From assembly GCA_013815685.1 (NCBI GenBank), contig JACDFR010000029.1, forward strand, positions 1-49,520: a stretch of DNA of 49,520 nucleotides. Direction: 5' to 3'. The notes below the pieces were generated by a model. The model was not told the origin of the DNA. It worked only from the letters and a program-made list of their open reading frames with translations, and did no database searches. This document shows, piece by piece, positions 28,286-37,014 of this stretch. The first letter of the stretch is position 1. Each line of letters opens with the position of its first letter. Source of the stretch: Ramlibacter sp. (GTDB lineage: Bacteria > Pseudomonadota > Gammaproteobacteria > Burkholderiales > Burkholderiaceae_C). Both the position numbers and the translations under genes were made by a program.

Positions 28286-29125
28286 CTACAGCCTGCCCAA
28301 GGCCTGCACCTTCCACGCCAGCCAGAACTTTCTAAGCGGCGTGAGGCTCACGCGCTGGTGCAGCACCTGGAAGCCATCGCCCTGGATCTCGCGCAGCAAG
28401 GTGCGGTAGATGCTGGCCATCATCAAACCCGGCTTCTGGCTGCGCCGGTCGGCGGCGGGCAGCAAGGCCAGGGCCTCGTCGTACAGGCGCTGCGTGCGCT
28501 CGGCCTGGAACGTCATGAGCGCGAGGAATCGATCGGAATACTTGCGATTGAGGATCTCGTGCGCCTTGACGTCGAACTGCTGGAGCTCGTTCACGGGGAT
28601 GTAGATGCGCCCGCGCAGGGCGTCGTCGCCGACGTCCCGGATGATGTTGGTGAGCTGGAAGGCCAGGCCCAGCTTGTGCGCGTAGCCCGTGGTCGCGCAG
28701 TCGCATTGCCCGAAGATGCGCGCCGCGACTTCGCCCACCACACCCGCGACCAGATGACAGTAACGCTCCAGGCCGGGGAAGTCCAGGTAGCGGGTCTGCT
28801 CCAGGTCCATCTGGCAGCCTTCGATCACCGCATGCAACTGGCGCTCTTCGATGCCGAAGCCGGCTGCGCAGGGCATCAGGGCCTTCATGACGGGGTGGCT
28901 GGGCTCGCCACGGAACGACTTGGCGACTTCGGCCCGCCACCACGCCAGCTTCGTCCGGGCAATCGAAGGGTCGCTGACTTCGTCCACGACGTCGTCGACC
29001 TCGCGGCAGAACGCATAGAAGGCGGTGATGGCGGCGCGGCGCGGCTTGGGCAGGAACAGAAAGGCGTAATAGAAGCTGCTCCCCGAGGCAGCGGCTTTCT
29101 CCTGCACGTACTCTTGCGGTGTCAT
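28286..29125 (-). CDS. hpnD: Presqualene diphosphate synthase (HpnD-like)
   Basis: A 279-residue trans-isoprenyl synthase. The first Asp-rich motif is AFCREVDDVVDE and the second is QLTNIIRDVGDD. GSSFYYAFLFLPKPRR is characteristic of HpnD rather than HpnC. RGRIYIPVNELQQF is the flap after the second motif. HpnD condenses two farnesyl diphosphates to presqualene diphosphate. I begin at the ATG at 29125, where MTPQEYVQEKA matches the family start; the frame open to 29494 is antisense-like shadow over its neighbour. The ATG overlaps the stop of the upstream gene (ATGA), so the two are co-translated. Confidence 0.87.
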   Translation of the reverse strand: MTPQEYVQEKAAASGSSFYYAFLFLPKPRRAAITAFYAFCREVDDVVDEVSDPSIARTKLAWWRAEVAKSFRGEPSHPVMKALMPCAAGFGIEERQLHAVIEGCQMDLEQTRYLDFPGLERYCHLVAGVVGEVAARIFGQCDCATTGYAHKLGLAFQLTNIIRDVGDDALRGRIYIPVNELQQFDVKAHEILNRKYSDRFLALMTFQAERTQRLYDEALALLPAADRRSQKPGLMMASIYRTLLREIQGDGFQVLHQRVSLTPLRKFWLAWKVQALGRL

Positions 29126-30144
29126 GGGCCGGGATTGTCCCATCGCAGGCGGGCAAACGACGACTGCAGCGGGGCTCGGCCCGCGAGTGTCACGGCCAGG
29201 CGCGCCAGGATGGCGCGAACTTCGTGGCGAGGCACTTTCACCTTGTGCTGCAGCCGCGCCGAACCCGCAGCCCGCATCAGCGCCAGCGTGCGGGCAGCCA
29301 GCAAGGCGGGAATGGCGCAGGCCGCGCGCACGCGCCGGTTGTTCACCGCATCGGCGTAGCGCATGCCCAGCTCCAGGCCTTGCCCGGCTTGCACTTGCCA
29401 CCGGTGCCAGACGGCTTCGAAGCGAGCGGGTTCGCGCAATATGTCTTCCGGCGCGAGGCCCGCGGCCGCCAGTTCGCCGGCGGGAAAGTAGCACCGCCCG
29501 GCGGCCAGGTCCGGACCGGCATCGCGCAGGATATTGACCAGTTGCAGCGCCACGCCGAATCCCCGCCCCAGTTCACGCATCTGCCGCAGCGGCAGCCTCG
29601 CAAAACCGGGAACGTGACGTGCGCACAGATCCGTCCAGAATTCGCCCACGCAGCCCGCGACGAGGTAGGTGTATTCGTGCAGTTGCGCGGCCGATTCCAG
29701 CGCGCTGGGTGTTTTACCGCTCGTGAAGCGCTCGATGTCCAGTGCCTGGCCGTCCGTGATGTGGTGAAGGACCGCGCGGACATCGTCGCGGTCCGGCGCG
29801 GCCAGCTCGTCGAGCCAGGACAGGCACAGCGGCAGTGCCATGATGAGCTTGCGCTCCGCGTCGTCGTGTTGCAGTGGCGCGAACATGGCGGCCAGTTCAG
29901 AGGCAGCCGACGCGCCGGCGCCGCCCGCCACTGCGCTGGCCCATTTCTGGAGCACGGCTTGCCGCTCGCCCGCAGGCAGGTCCCCGGTGTCCGCGAGCGT
30001 GTCCGCCGCGCGCGCAAGCAGGTACGCCACCGCGATCGGGCGCCGCAAAGGCGCCGGCAACAAGCGGATGGAAAGATAGAAGGAACGCGACACGCCGCGC
30101 AGCAGCGCCAGCATCTCGGGGGCGGATCGGGGGGTGGCAAGCAT
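29122..30144 (-). CDS. Squalene/phytoene synthase family protein, squalene-synthase-like
   Basis: A 340-residue enzyme whose N-terminus, GVSRSFYLSIRLLPAPLRRP, resembles the one-step squalene synthase type rather than HpnC (which has an ENFPVAS motif). The Asp-rich motifs are LLARAADTLADT and ALQLVNILRDAGPD, followed by AGRCYFPAGEL. I choose the ATG at 30144; a TTG at 30174 would also be in frame but lies on the -35 box of the divergent efflux promoter. There is a weak CAGG before the ATG. Together with HpnD it should supply squalene or a related C30 chain. hpnE and a cyclase gene are not in the window. Confidence 0.8.
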   Translation of the reverse strand: MLATPRSAPEMLALLRGVSRSFYLSIRLLPAPLRRPIAVAYLLARAADTLADTGDLPAGERQAVLQKWASAVAGGAGASAASELAAMFAPLQHDDAERKLIMALPLCLSWLDELAAPDRDDVRAVLHHITDGQALDIERFTSGKTPSALESAAQLHEYTYLVAGCVGEFWTDLCARHVPGFARLPLRQMRELGRGFGVALQLVNILRDAGPDLAAGRCYFPAGELAAAGLAPEDILREPARFEAVWHRWQVQAGQGLELGMRYADAVNNRRVRAACAIPALLAARTLALMRAAGSARLQHKVKVPRHEVRAILARLAVTLAGRAPLQSSFARLRWDNPGP

Positions 30145-30167
30145 GTCGTTGGCCTGCGGATTGTCGC

Positions 30168-30210
30168 TTGACAAGCCTAGGCAATTATCCTAGATTACTA
30201 ACCGGTCAGT
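30168..30210 (+). promoter_or_regulatory. Sigma-70 promoter with TetR-type operator for the efflux pump
   Basis: The -35 box TTGACA (30168-30173) is perfect, followed by a 17-base spacer and TAGATT (30191-30196, four of six). Immediately after the -10 box lies ACTAACCGGTCAGT (30197-30210), a pseudo-palindrome (arms ACTAACC/GGTCAGT, one mismatch) of the kind bound by TetR-family repressors of efflux pumps. A repressor there would cover the start of transcription. No tetR gene is adjacent, so the regulator would be encoded elsewhere. Confidence 0.7.
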
Positions 30211-30251
30211 CATTAGTGATTGTAGTTAGTTACTTTTAGCTTAGGTTTGTC

Positions 30252-31403
30252 ATGACTTCAGTGCTTTCAGTTCGCCATTCGCGCGCCTTGCTCCCGCTTG
30301 CTCTTGCTGCTTCGCTGATGATGGTGGCGTGCTCCAAAAGCGAAGTGCCCCAAGAGCCGGTGCGCTCGGTCAAGGTGATGGCTGTCGGGGTCGAAACCAT
30401 CAAGTCGGGCTATGAGTTCGCGGGTGAGGTCCGCCCGCGGGTGGAATCCCGGCTGGGTTTCAGGGTGGCCGGCAAGATCGTGAAGCGCCAGGCCGAACTC
30501 GGCCAGCAGGTGAAAGCCGGCCAGGTGCTGGCCCAGCTCGATCCCCGCGATTACCAGCTGGCCGCGGACGCGGCTCGGGCGCAGGTGGCCGCGGCCAGCA
30601 CCAACCGCGACCTGGCTGCCGCGGATTTCAAGCGGTTCGCCGCCCTCAAGGACCAGAACTTCATCAGCGGCGCCGAACTTGAACGCCGCGAAACCAATCT
30701 CAAGGCAGCCCAGGCGCAGGTCGACCAGGCCAGGGCGCAGCTCGCCTCGCAGGGCAATCAGGCGGGCTATACCCATCTTGTTGCCGACGTTTCCGGTGTG
30801 GTCACCGCGGTCGAGGCCGAGCCGGGGCAAGTCGTCAGCGCCGGGACGCCCGTCGTGCGGATCGCACAGGATGGCGCGCGCGACGTCGTGTTCTCGGTGC
30901 CGGAGGACAAGGTGGCGGCGATCAAGCCGGGTTCCGCAGTGGCGGTGCGCATCTGGTCCGACGGCACGGCCCTCGCCGGGAAGGTGCGTGAAGTCGCCGC
31001 CAGCGCCGACCCCGCGACGCGGACCTACCCGGTCAAAGTGTCCCTGGATGCATCCGCAATGCCGGCGCTCGGAGCGACGGCTTACGTGTCGCCGCAGGCA
31101 TTGAGCCATGCCGGCACGCCCGTCATCAAGCTGCCCACCAGCGCGTTACGCAAGGAAGGGGCGGGCACGGCGGTCTGGGTGCTGGACAAGGCCTCGATGA
31201 CACTCCAGTCCCAGCCGGTTCAGATTGCCACCGCGGACGGCAACGAGGCCGTGATCTCGTCGGGGCTTCAGCCCGGCATGCTGGTGGTGTCGGCCGGGGT
31301 GCACGTGCTCTCCGCCGGCCAGAAAGTCGTGATCTACCAGGCCAAGGTGGCTGCAACCCACGCGGTCGCCCAGGCGCCCGCGGCGCAGCCCGCCGCGAAG
31401 TGA
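30252..31403 (+). CDS. RND efflux membrane-fusion lipoprotein
   Basis: This 383-residue periplasmic adaptor has a lipoprotein signal (LALAASLMMVACSKSE, lipobox VAC). The barrel-sandwich/lipoyl half is GFRVAGKIVKRQAELGQQVKAGQVLAQLD, then a coiled hairpin rich in Ala/Gln (LKAAQAQVDQARAQL), then the second half YTHLVADVSGVVTAVEAEPGQVVSAG. Beta-barrel and membrane-proximal domains follow. It links the inner-membrane pump encoded next to an outer-membrane channel, which is not in the window. Confidence 0.92.
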   Translation: MTSVLSVRHSRALLPLALAASLMMVACSKSEVPQEPVRSVKVMAVGVETIKSGYEFAGEVRPRVESRLGFRVAGKIVKRQAELGQQVKAGQVLAQLDPRDYQLAADAARAQVAAASTNRDLAAADFKRFAALKDQNFISGAELERRETNLKAAQAQVDQARAQLASQGNQAGYTHLVADVSGVVTAVEAEPGQVVSAGTPVVRIAQDGARDVVFSVPEDKVAAIKPGSAVAVRIWSDGTALAGKVREVAASADPATRTYPVKVSLDASAMPALGATAYVSPQALSHAGTPVIKLPTSALRKEGAGTAVWVLDKASMTLQSQPVQIATADGNEAVISSGLQPGMLVVSAGVHVLSAGQKVVIYQAKVAATHAVAQAPAAQPAAK

Positions 31404-31410
31404 GCCGGAC

Positions 31411-34400
31411 ATGACGCAGGCACAACCCAAAGAAGGTTTCAACCTCTCCAGATGGGCGCTCGATCACCCGGCGCTCACGCGCTACCTGATGGTGGTGCTG
31501 ATGCTGCTGGGCTTCGCTTCGTACTTCCAGCTTGGCCAGGACGAGGACCCGCCTTTCACCTTCCGCGCCATGGTGGTTCGCACCTACTGGCCGGGCGCGA
31601 CGGCGCAGCAGGTCGCCGAGCAGGTCACCGACAAGATCGAGCGGGCGCTGCAGGAGGCGCCTTATGCCGACAAGATACGCAGCTACTCCAAGCCGGGCGA
31701 ATCGCAGATCATTTTCCAGATCAAGGATTCGTCCAAGCCCGGCGACGTGGCCAATGTCTGGTACACGGTGCGCAAGAAGATCGGCGACATGCGGTTCCAG
31801 CTGCCCGGCGGCATCCAGGGGCCTTTCTTCAATGACGATTTCGGCGACGTTTATGGCGTGATCTACGCGCTGGAGTCGGACGGATTCAACTACGCGGAAC
31901 TCAAGGCCTTCGCCGACGATGTGCGCCAGCAGCTGCTGCGTGTGCAGGATGTTGCCAAGGTCGAACTGTTCGGCGTCCAGGACGAGAAGCTCTACGTCGA
32001 GATCTCGCAGAAACGCCTGGCGCAGCTCGGGCTGGATTTGACGCAGGTATTGCAGCAGTTGAGCCAGCAGAATGCGGTGGAGTCCGCAGGAGCCGTGCAG
32101 ACGCCGCTGGACGTGGTCCAGGTTCGGGTCGGCGGCCAGTTCGAGGCCGTGGAGGAACTGCGCGCAATGCCGATACGCGGGTCCTCGGGCAACCAGTTGC
32201 GCCTGGGGGACATCGCGGAGATCAAGCGCGGCTACGCCGATCCGCCGGCGGTCAAGGTGCGTCACCAGGGCAAGGAAGTCATCGCCCTGGGCGTTTCCAT
32301 GGCCAAGGGCGGCGACATCATCCGCCTCGGACAATCGCTCAAGACGACGTTTAACCGGATCGAGGACGGGCTTCCGGCCGGCATCAAGCTGGTGCAGATC
32401 CAGGACCAGCCCCGCGCCGTGGCCAACTCCGTCAACGAATTTGTCCGTACGCTGATCGAAGCCGTGCTCATCGTGCTGGCGGTGAGCTTCATCGCCCTGG
32501 GGCTGCACAAGCGCCCCGACGCGGCCATGCTGCCGCTGTGGAAGCGCTACTACGTGGATATGCGGCCGGGCCTGGTCGTGGGCATCACGATACCGCTGGT
32601 GCTGGCGGTGACTTTCCTGGCGATGGACTACTGGGGCATCGGCCTGCACAAGATCTCGCTGGGCTCGCTCATCATCGCGCTGGGCCTGCTGGTCGATGAC
32701 GCGATCATTGCCGTGGAGATGATGGTGCGCAAGATGGAGGAGGGCTATGACAAGGTGCGCGCCGCGACGTTCGCCTACGAGATCACCGCCATGCCGATGC
32801 TCACGGGCACGCTGATCACGGCCGCGGGATTCCTGCCGATCGGCATGGCAAAGTCCACGGTGGGCGAGTACACGTTCGCCATCTTCGCGGTCACCGTGAT
32901 CGCTTTGGTGTTGAGCTGGCTGGTGTCGGTGTATTTCGTCCCGTACCTTGGCACGATATTGTTGACGGATAAACGCGAGGCCAAAGCCTCGCGTCCTTCC
33001 ACGGTTGGACCCACCCCGGCGGAGCCCGACCATCACGAGCATTTCGACACGCCGTTCTACCGCACGTTCCGGCGCACCGTCGATTGGTGCGTGGAACATC
33101 GCTGGATCACCATCGGCGCCACGGTGCTTACGTTCGCGCTGGGCATCGTCGGCATGGGCAAGGTGCAGCAGCAGTTCTTCCCGGATTCCAGCCGGCCCGA
33201 GATCATGGTGGACGTCTGGTTCCCGGAAGGGACCTCGTTCGCCGCCAACGAAGAGGTCACCAAGCGGGTGGAACAGCGCCTGCGCGGCGAAGCGGGCGTG
33301 ACCTCCGTGAGCACCTGGGTGGGTTCGGGCGTGCCGCGTTTCTACCTGCCGCTCGACCAGGTTTTTCCCCAGACCAATGTTTCCCAGTTCATTGTGCTGC
33401 CCGTGGATTTGAAAGTGCGCGAAACGCTGCGAGTGAAACTTCCCGCCCTCCTTGCGCAGGAATTTCCGGAAGTGCGCGGACGCGTCAAGCTGCTGCCCAA
33501 CGGCCCGCCGATCCCGTACCCGGTGCAGTTCCGCGTGGTCGGTCCCGACCCCATCGGACTGCGCGAGCGCGCCGACGAGGTCAAGGCGGTCATGCGCGCC
33601 AGCCCGAACACGCGAGGCGTGAACGACAACTGGAACGAGTCGGTCAAGGTGCTGCGCCTGGAGGTGGACCAGTCCAAGGCCCGCGCGCTGGGCGTGACCA
33701 GCCAGTCCATCGCCCAGGCCGCCAAGACCATCCTGTCGGGCACCAACGTGGGCCAGTACCGCGAAGGCGACAAATTGATCGACATCGTGCTGCGCCAGCC
33801 GCTGGACGAGCGCAACGCCATCACCGACCTCGGCAACGCCTACCTGCCGACGGCTTCGGGCAAATCCATTCCGCTCACGCAGATCGCAAAGCCGGTGTTC
33901 AGCTGGGAGCCGGGCGTGATGTGGCGCGAGAACCGCGACTATGCGATCACCGTGCAAGGCGACATGGTCGAGGGAATGCAGGGCGCCACGGTGACCGACG
34001 AGTTGTTGCCGCAGCTGAAGGCGCTGGAGAAGAAGTGGCCGCTGGGCTACCAGATCCAGGTGGCCGGCGCGGTGGAGGAGAGCTCCAAGGGAACATCGTC
34101 CATCTCGGCGGGCGTGCCCATCATGCTGTTCATCACCTTCACGCTCCTTATGCTGCAGTTGCACAGCTTCAGCCGCGCCATGCTGGTGTTCATCACCGGA
34201 CCGCTGGGCATCGCCGGTGTGGCGGGCGCCTTGCTGCTGCTGGGACGGCCATTCGGATTCGTCGCCTTGCTGGGGGTGATCGCGCTCATGGGCATGATCC
34301 AGCGCAATTCGGTGATCCTCATCGACCAGATCGAGCAGGATCGCGCCCGGGGCGTGCCCGCCTGGGACGCGATCGTCGAATCCGCCGTGCGCCGGCTGCG

Positions 34401-34626
34401 GCCGATCGTGCTCACGGCGGCAGCCGCCGTGCTGGCCATGATCCCGCTGTCGCGATCGGTTTTCTGGGGCCCCATGGCCGTGGCGATCATGGGCGGGCTG
34501 ATCGTCGCTACGGTGCTGACGCTGCTGGCCTTGCCGGCAATGTATGCCGCCTGGTTCAGGGTCAAGCGGGAGGACGCCCCGCCCGCCGAGCCCTCCCTGG
34601 CGGGTGCGTCGCCCGTTCCCGTCTAA
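31411..34626 (+). CDS. RND efflux transporter, hydrophobe/amphiphile type
   Basis: A 1071-residue inner-membrane pump. It has a first helix (LTRYLMVVLMLLGFASYFQLG), a large periplasmic porter loop, then helices 2-6 with SLGSLIIALGLLVDDAIIAVEMMVRKME, where the membrane aspartates of the proton relay sit. A second periplasmic loop follows and the second helix set includes FGFVALLGVIALMGMIQRNSVILIDQIEQ. Size and symmetry are normal for tripartite efflux. It starts seven bases after the adaptor gene. Substrates cannot be read; the branch with DEDPPFTFRAMVV near the start is common in Burkholderiales multidrug or solvent pumps. Confidence 0.92.
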   Translation: MTQAQPKEGFNLSRWALDHPALTRYLMVVLMLLGFASYFQLGQDEDPPFTFRAMVVRTYWPGATAQQVAEQVTDKIERALQEAPYADKIRSYSKPGESQIIFQIKDSSKPGDVANVWYTVRKKIGDMRFQLPGGIQGPFFNDDFGDVYGVIYALESDGFNYAELKAFADDVRQQLLRVQDVAKVELFGVQDEKLYVEISQKRLAQLGLDLTQVLQQLSQQNAVESAGAVQTPLDVVQVRVGGQFEAVEELRAMPIRGSSGNQLRLGDIAEIKRGYADPPAVKVRHQGKEVIALGVSMAKGGDIIRLGQSLKTTFNRIEDGLPAGIKLVQIQDQPRAVANSVNEFVRTLIEAVLIVLAVSFIALGLHKRPDAAMLPLWKRYYVDMRPGLVVGITIPLVLAVTFLAMDYWGIGLHKISLGSLIIALGLLVDDAIIAVEMMVRKMEEGYDKVRAATFAYEITAMPMLTGTLITAAGFLPIGMAKSTVGEYTFAIFAVTVIALVLSWLVSVYFVPYLGTILLTDKREAKASRPSTVGPTPAEPDHHEHFDTPFYRTFRRTVDWCVEHRWITIGATVLTFALGIVGMGKVQQQFFPDSSRPEIMVDVWFPEGTSFAANEEVTKRVEQRLRGEAGVTSVSTWVGSGVPRFYLPLDQVFPQTNVSQFIVLPVDLKVRETLRVKLPALLAQEFPEVRGRVKLLPNGPPIPYPVQFRVVGPDPIGLRERADEVKAVMRASPNTRGVNDNWNESVKVLRLEVDQSKARALGVTSQSIAQAAKTILSGTNVGQYREGDKLIDIVLRQPLDERNAITDLGNAYLPTASGKSIPLTQIAKPVFSWEPGVMWRENRDYAITVQGDMVEGMQGATVTDELLPQLKALEKKWPLGYQIQVAGAVEESSKGTSSISAGVPIMLFITFTLLMLQLHSFSRAMLVFITGPLGIAGVAGALLLLGRPFGFVALLGVIALMGMIQRNSVILIDQIEQDRARGVPAWDAIVESAVRRLRPIVLTAAAAVLAMIPLSRSVFWGPMAVAIMGGLIVATVLTLLALPAMYAAWFRVKREDAPPAEPSLAGASPVPV

Positions 34627-34649
34627 AATACCGGGTTGACCGAATTAGG

Positions 34650-34684
34650 GCGGGCGGTCGGGTTATCCGGCCGCCCGCTTTGAC
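34650..34684 (+). terminator. Rho-independent terminator after the efflux operon
   Basis: GCGGGCGG (34650-34657) pairs with CCGCCCGC (34671-34678), with extra pairing inside the loop, followed by TTTGACTTT. It sits 23 bases after the pump stop and just before tRNA-Leu(UAG). Confidence 0.75.
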
Positions 34685-34695
34685 TTTGAGCTTAA

Positions 34696-34782
34696 GCGCG
34701 GGTGGCGAAATTGGTAGACGCACCAGGTTTAGGTCCTGACGCCAGCAATGGTGTGGGGGTTCGAGTCCCCCCCCGCGCACCA
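34696..34782 (+). tRNA. tRNA-Leu (anticodon UAG)
   Basis: The acceptor stem GCGCGGG pairs perfectly with CCCGCGC, then discriminator A and encoded CCA. The D-loop motif GGTAGACGC, anticodon loop TTTAGGT (anticodon TAG at 34729-34731 region), a long variable arm and T-arm GGGGGTTCGAGTCCCCC are all present, as expected for class II tRNA-Leu. tRNA-Leu before tig is a common arrangement in beta-proteobacteria. Confidence 0.95.
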
Positions 34783-34814
34783 GAACACCTTTACTGCAAA
34801 AAAAGAGAGCAATG

Positions 34815-36128
34815 ATGGCCGTGACCGTTGAAACCCTTGAGAAGCTGGAACGCAAGATGACGCTGATGTTGCCCGTCAACGTCATCCAGTCGGAAGTCGA
34901 TTCCCGCCTGAAGCGCCTGGCGCGCACCGTGAAGATGGACGGCTTTCGCCCCGGCAAGGTTCCGATGACGGTTGTGGCCCAGCGCTACGGCTATTCGGTT
35001 CACTACGAGGTGATGAACGACAAGGTGGGCGAGGCGTTCGCCCAAGCCGCCAACGAGGCCAAGCTTCGCGTGGCCGGCCAGCCCAAGATCACCGAGAAGG
35101 AGCAGTCCCCGGAAGGGCAGCTCGCGTTCGACGCGGTGTTCGAGGTGTTCCCCGAGGTCAAGATCGGCGATCTTTCCACAGCTGAAGTCGAGAAGCTCAG
35201 CGCCGAGGTGAACGATTCCGCGATCGACAAGACGCTCGATATCCTGCGCAAGCAGCGCCGCACCTTCGCCCAGCGTGCGCAGGACGCCGCCGCCCAGGAT
35301 GGCGACCGGGTGACGGTCGACTTCGAAGGCAAGATCGACGGCGAGACATTCCAGGGCGGCGTTTCCTCCGACTTCCAGTTCCTGGTCGGCGAAGGCCAGA
35401 TGCTCAAGGAGTTCGAGGAAGCCGTGCGCGGCATGAAAGCAGGCGAGAGCAAGACCTTTCCCCTCGCGTTTCCTGCCGACTACCACGGCAAGGATGTGGC
35501 GGGCAAGCAGGCCGACTTCATGGTCACCGTCAAGAAGATCGAAGCGGCCAACCTGCCGGAAGTGAACGAGGCCCTGGCGAAATCGCTGGGGATCGCCGAC
35601 GCGACCGTGGATGGGCTGCGGGCCGACATTCGCAAGAACCTGGAGCGCGAAGTCAAGTTCCGCCTGTTGGCCAGGAACAAGCAGTCCGTCATGGACGCGC
35701 TGGTGGGCAAGGCCGAGCTGGACCTGCCCAGGTCGAGTGTGCAGTCCGAGGTAGATCGCATGATCGAAGGCGCGCGCGCGGACCTGAAGCAGCGCGGCAT
35801 CAAGGACGCCGACAAGGTTCCGGTGCCCGACGACATGTTCCGTTCCCAGGCCGAGCGCCGAGTTCGGCTTGGCCTCGTGGTCGCGGAACTGGTGCGCAGC
35901 AACAACCTGCATGCCAAGCCGGAGCAGGTGAAGAGCCACGTGGAAGAGTTGGCGGCGAGCTACGAGAAGCCGGCTGACGTTGTGCGTTGGTACTACGGCG
36001 ACAAGCAGCGCCTCGCCGAAGTCGAAGCCATCGTGATCGAGAACAATGTCACGGAGTTCGTGCTGAAGCAGGCCAAGGTCGTCGAGAAGGCCGTTTCCTT
36101 CGACGATCTGATGGGCCAGCAGGGATAA
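34815..36128 (+). CDS. tig: Trigger factor
   Basis: The 437-residue chaperone binds ribosomal protein L23 and nascent chains. The N-terminal domain contains the ribosome-binding signature GFRPGKVPMTVVAQRYG. The middle peptidyl-prolyl isomerase domain begins near DGDRVTVDFEGKIDGETFQGG, and a helical C-terminal domain ends ...VEKAVSFDDLMGQ. Two adjacent ATGs exist (34812 and 34815); the second gives better spacing to GAGAG and the usual MAVTVETLEK start. The order tig-clpP-clpX-lon is the standard proteostasis cluster. Confidence 0.96.
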   Translation: MAVTVETLEKLERKMTLMLPVNVIQSEVDSRLKRLARTVKMDGFRPGKVPMTVVAQRYGYSVHYEVMNDKVGEAFAQAANEAKLRVAGQPKITEKEQSPEGQLAFDAVFEVFPEVKIGDLSTAEVEKLSAEVNDSAIDKTLDILRKQRRTFAQRAQDAAAQDGDRVTVDFEGKIDGETFQGGVSSDFQFLVGEGQMLKEFEEAVRGMKAGESKTFPLAFPADYHGKDVAGKQADFMVTVKKIEAANLPEVNEALAKSLGIADATVDGLRADIRKNLEREVKFRLLARNKQSVMDALVGKAELDLPRSSVQSEVDRMIEGARADLKQRGIKDADKVPVPDDMFRSQAERRVRLGLVVAELVRSNNLHAKPEQVKSHVEELAASYEKPADVVRWYYGDKQRLAEVEAIVIENNVTEFVLKQAKVVEKAVSFDDLMGQQG

Positions 36129-36206
36129 CGGCGTGAGAGCGCGGCATCGACAAGGGGCAAACGCGGCCTGAAAGGCCGTGTCACTGAAGTGGGGCTTTGG
36201 GAGGGA

Positions 36207-36234
36207 CTTGCAGTCCCGGCCACAAGCCCCATTT
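36207..36234 (+). promoter_or_regulatory. Sigma-32-like heat-shock promoter for clpP
   Basis: CTTGCAG (five of seven to CTTGAAA), a 13-base spacer, then CCCCATTT, a perfect -10 (CCCCATNT). It starts 45 bases before the clpP ATG at 36279. The same segment can form a GGGGCTT/AAGCCCC hairpin that may also end tig transcripts. Activity is predicted from consensus only. Confidence 0.6.
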
Positions 36235-36278
36235 GCTTTTGGCATAAAGTACAGCACAGGCAACCCGGAGTTTTCCCC

Positions 36279-36887
36279 ATGAGTTCACTTGAAACCCAGG
36301 CGCTTGGCATGGTGCCGATCGTCATCGAGCAATCCGGCCGCGGCGAGCGGTCCTACGACATCTATTCGCGCCTGCTGCGCGAACGCGTGATTTTCCTGGT
36401 CGGCCCGGTGAACGACCAGACGGCCAACCTGGTGGTGGCGCAGCTGCTCTTCCTCGAAAGCGAGAACCCGGACAAGGACATCTCGTTCTACATCAACTCG
36501 CCCGGCGGAAGTGTCAGCGCCGGCATGGCCATCTATGACACCATGAACTTCATCAAGCCGGACGTGTCGACCCTTTGCACGGGCATGGCGGCGAGCATGG
36601 GCGCGTTCCTGCTGGCCGCGGGCGCCAAGGGCAAGCGGTTCTCGCTGCCCAATTCCAAGGTCATGATCCACCAGGTCCTGGGCGGTGCGCAGGGACAGGC
36701 GACGGACATCGAGATCCATGCGAAGGAAATTTTGAAGACCAAGGAAACGATGAATCGCATCCTTGCCGAGCGCACGGGCCAGCCCATCGAGAAGATCAGG
36801 CTGGACACTGAGCGCGACTATTTCCTCGATGCCGAGGAATCCAAGTCGTACGGCCTGGTCGATCAGGTGATTGCCAAGCGTCCCTGA
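36279..36887 (+). CDS. clpP: ATP-dependent Clp protease proteolytic subunit
   Basis: A 202-residue serine protease forming a double heptamer. The catalytic triad is S106 ([10 protein letters not shown]), H131 (KVMIHQ) and D180 (LDTERDYF), with the [17 protein letters not shown] strand before it. The start ATG at 36279 is preceded by CCCGGAG; the frame upstream to 36189 crosses the promoter. ClpX, its unfoldase, is encoded next. Confidence 0.97.
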   Translation: MSSLETQALGMVPIVIEQSGRGERSYDIYSRLLRERVIFLVGPVNDQTANLVVAQLLFLESENPDKDISFYINSPGGSVSAGMAIYDTMNFIKPDVSTLCTGMAASMGAFLLAAGAKGKRFSLPNSKVMIHQVLGGAQGQATDIEIHAKEILKTKETMNRILAERTGQPIEKIRLDTERDYFLDAEESKSYGLVDQVIAKRP

Positions 36888-36933
36888 GGAACCAGCGAGC
36901 CGCGAGCCGCTCATACCTCTGGTTGCATAGCAG

Positions 36934-36975
36934 CAACGGCGTTTCCTGTAACACGGGAAACGCCGTTGTTTATTT
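36934..36975 (+). terminator. Terminator between clpP and clpX
   Basis: CAACGGCGTTTCC (36934-36946) pairs perfectly with GGAAACGCCGTTG (36956-36968), a 13-pair stem with a nine-base loop, followed by TTTATTTAG. It would end or attenuate clpP transcripts, so clpX may also need its own promoter in the 40 bases that follow. Confidence 0.85.
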
Positions 36976-37014
36976 AGTTATCATTGAAATCTCAAGCAAC
37001 GAGGCAAGGTCCCC

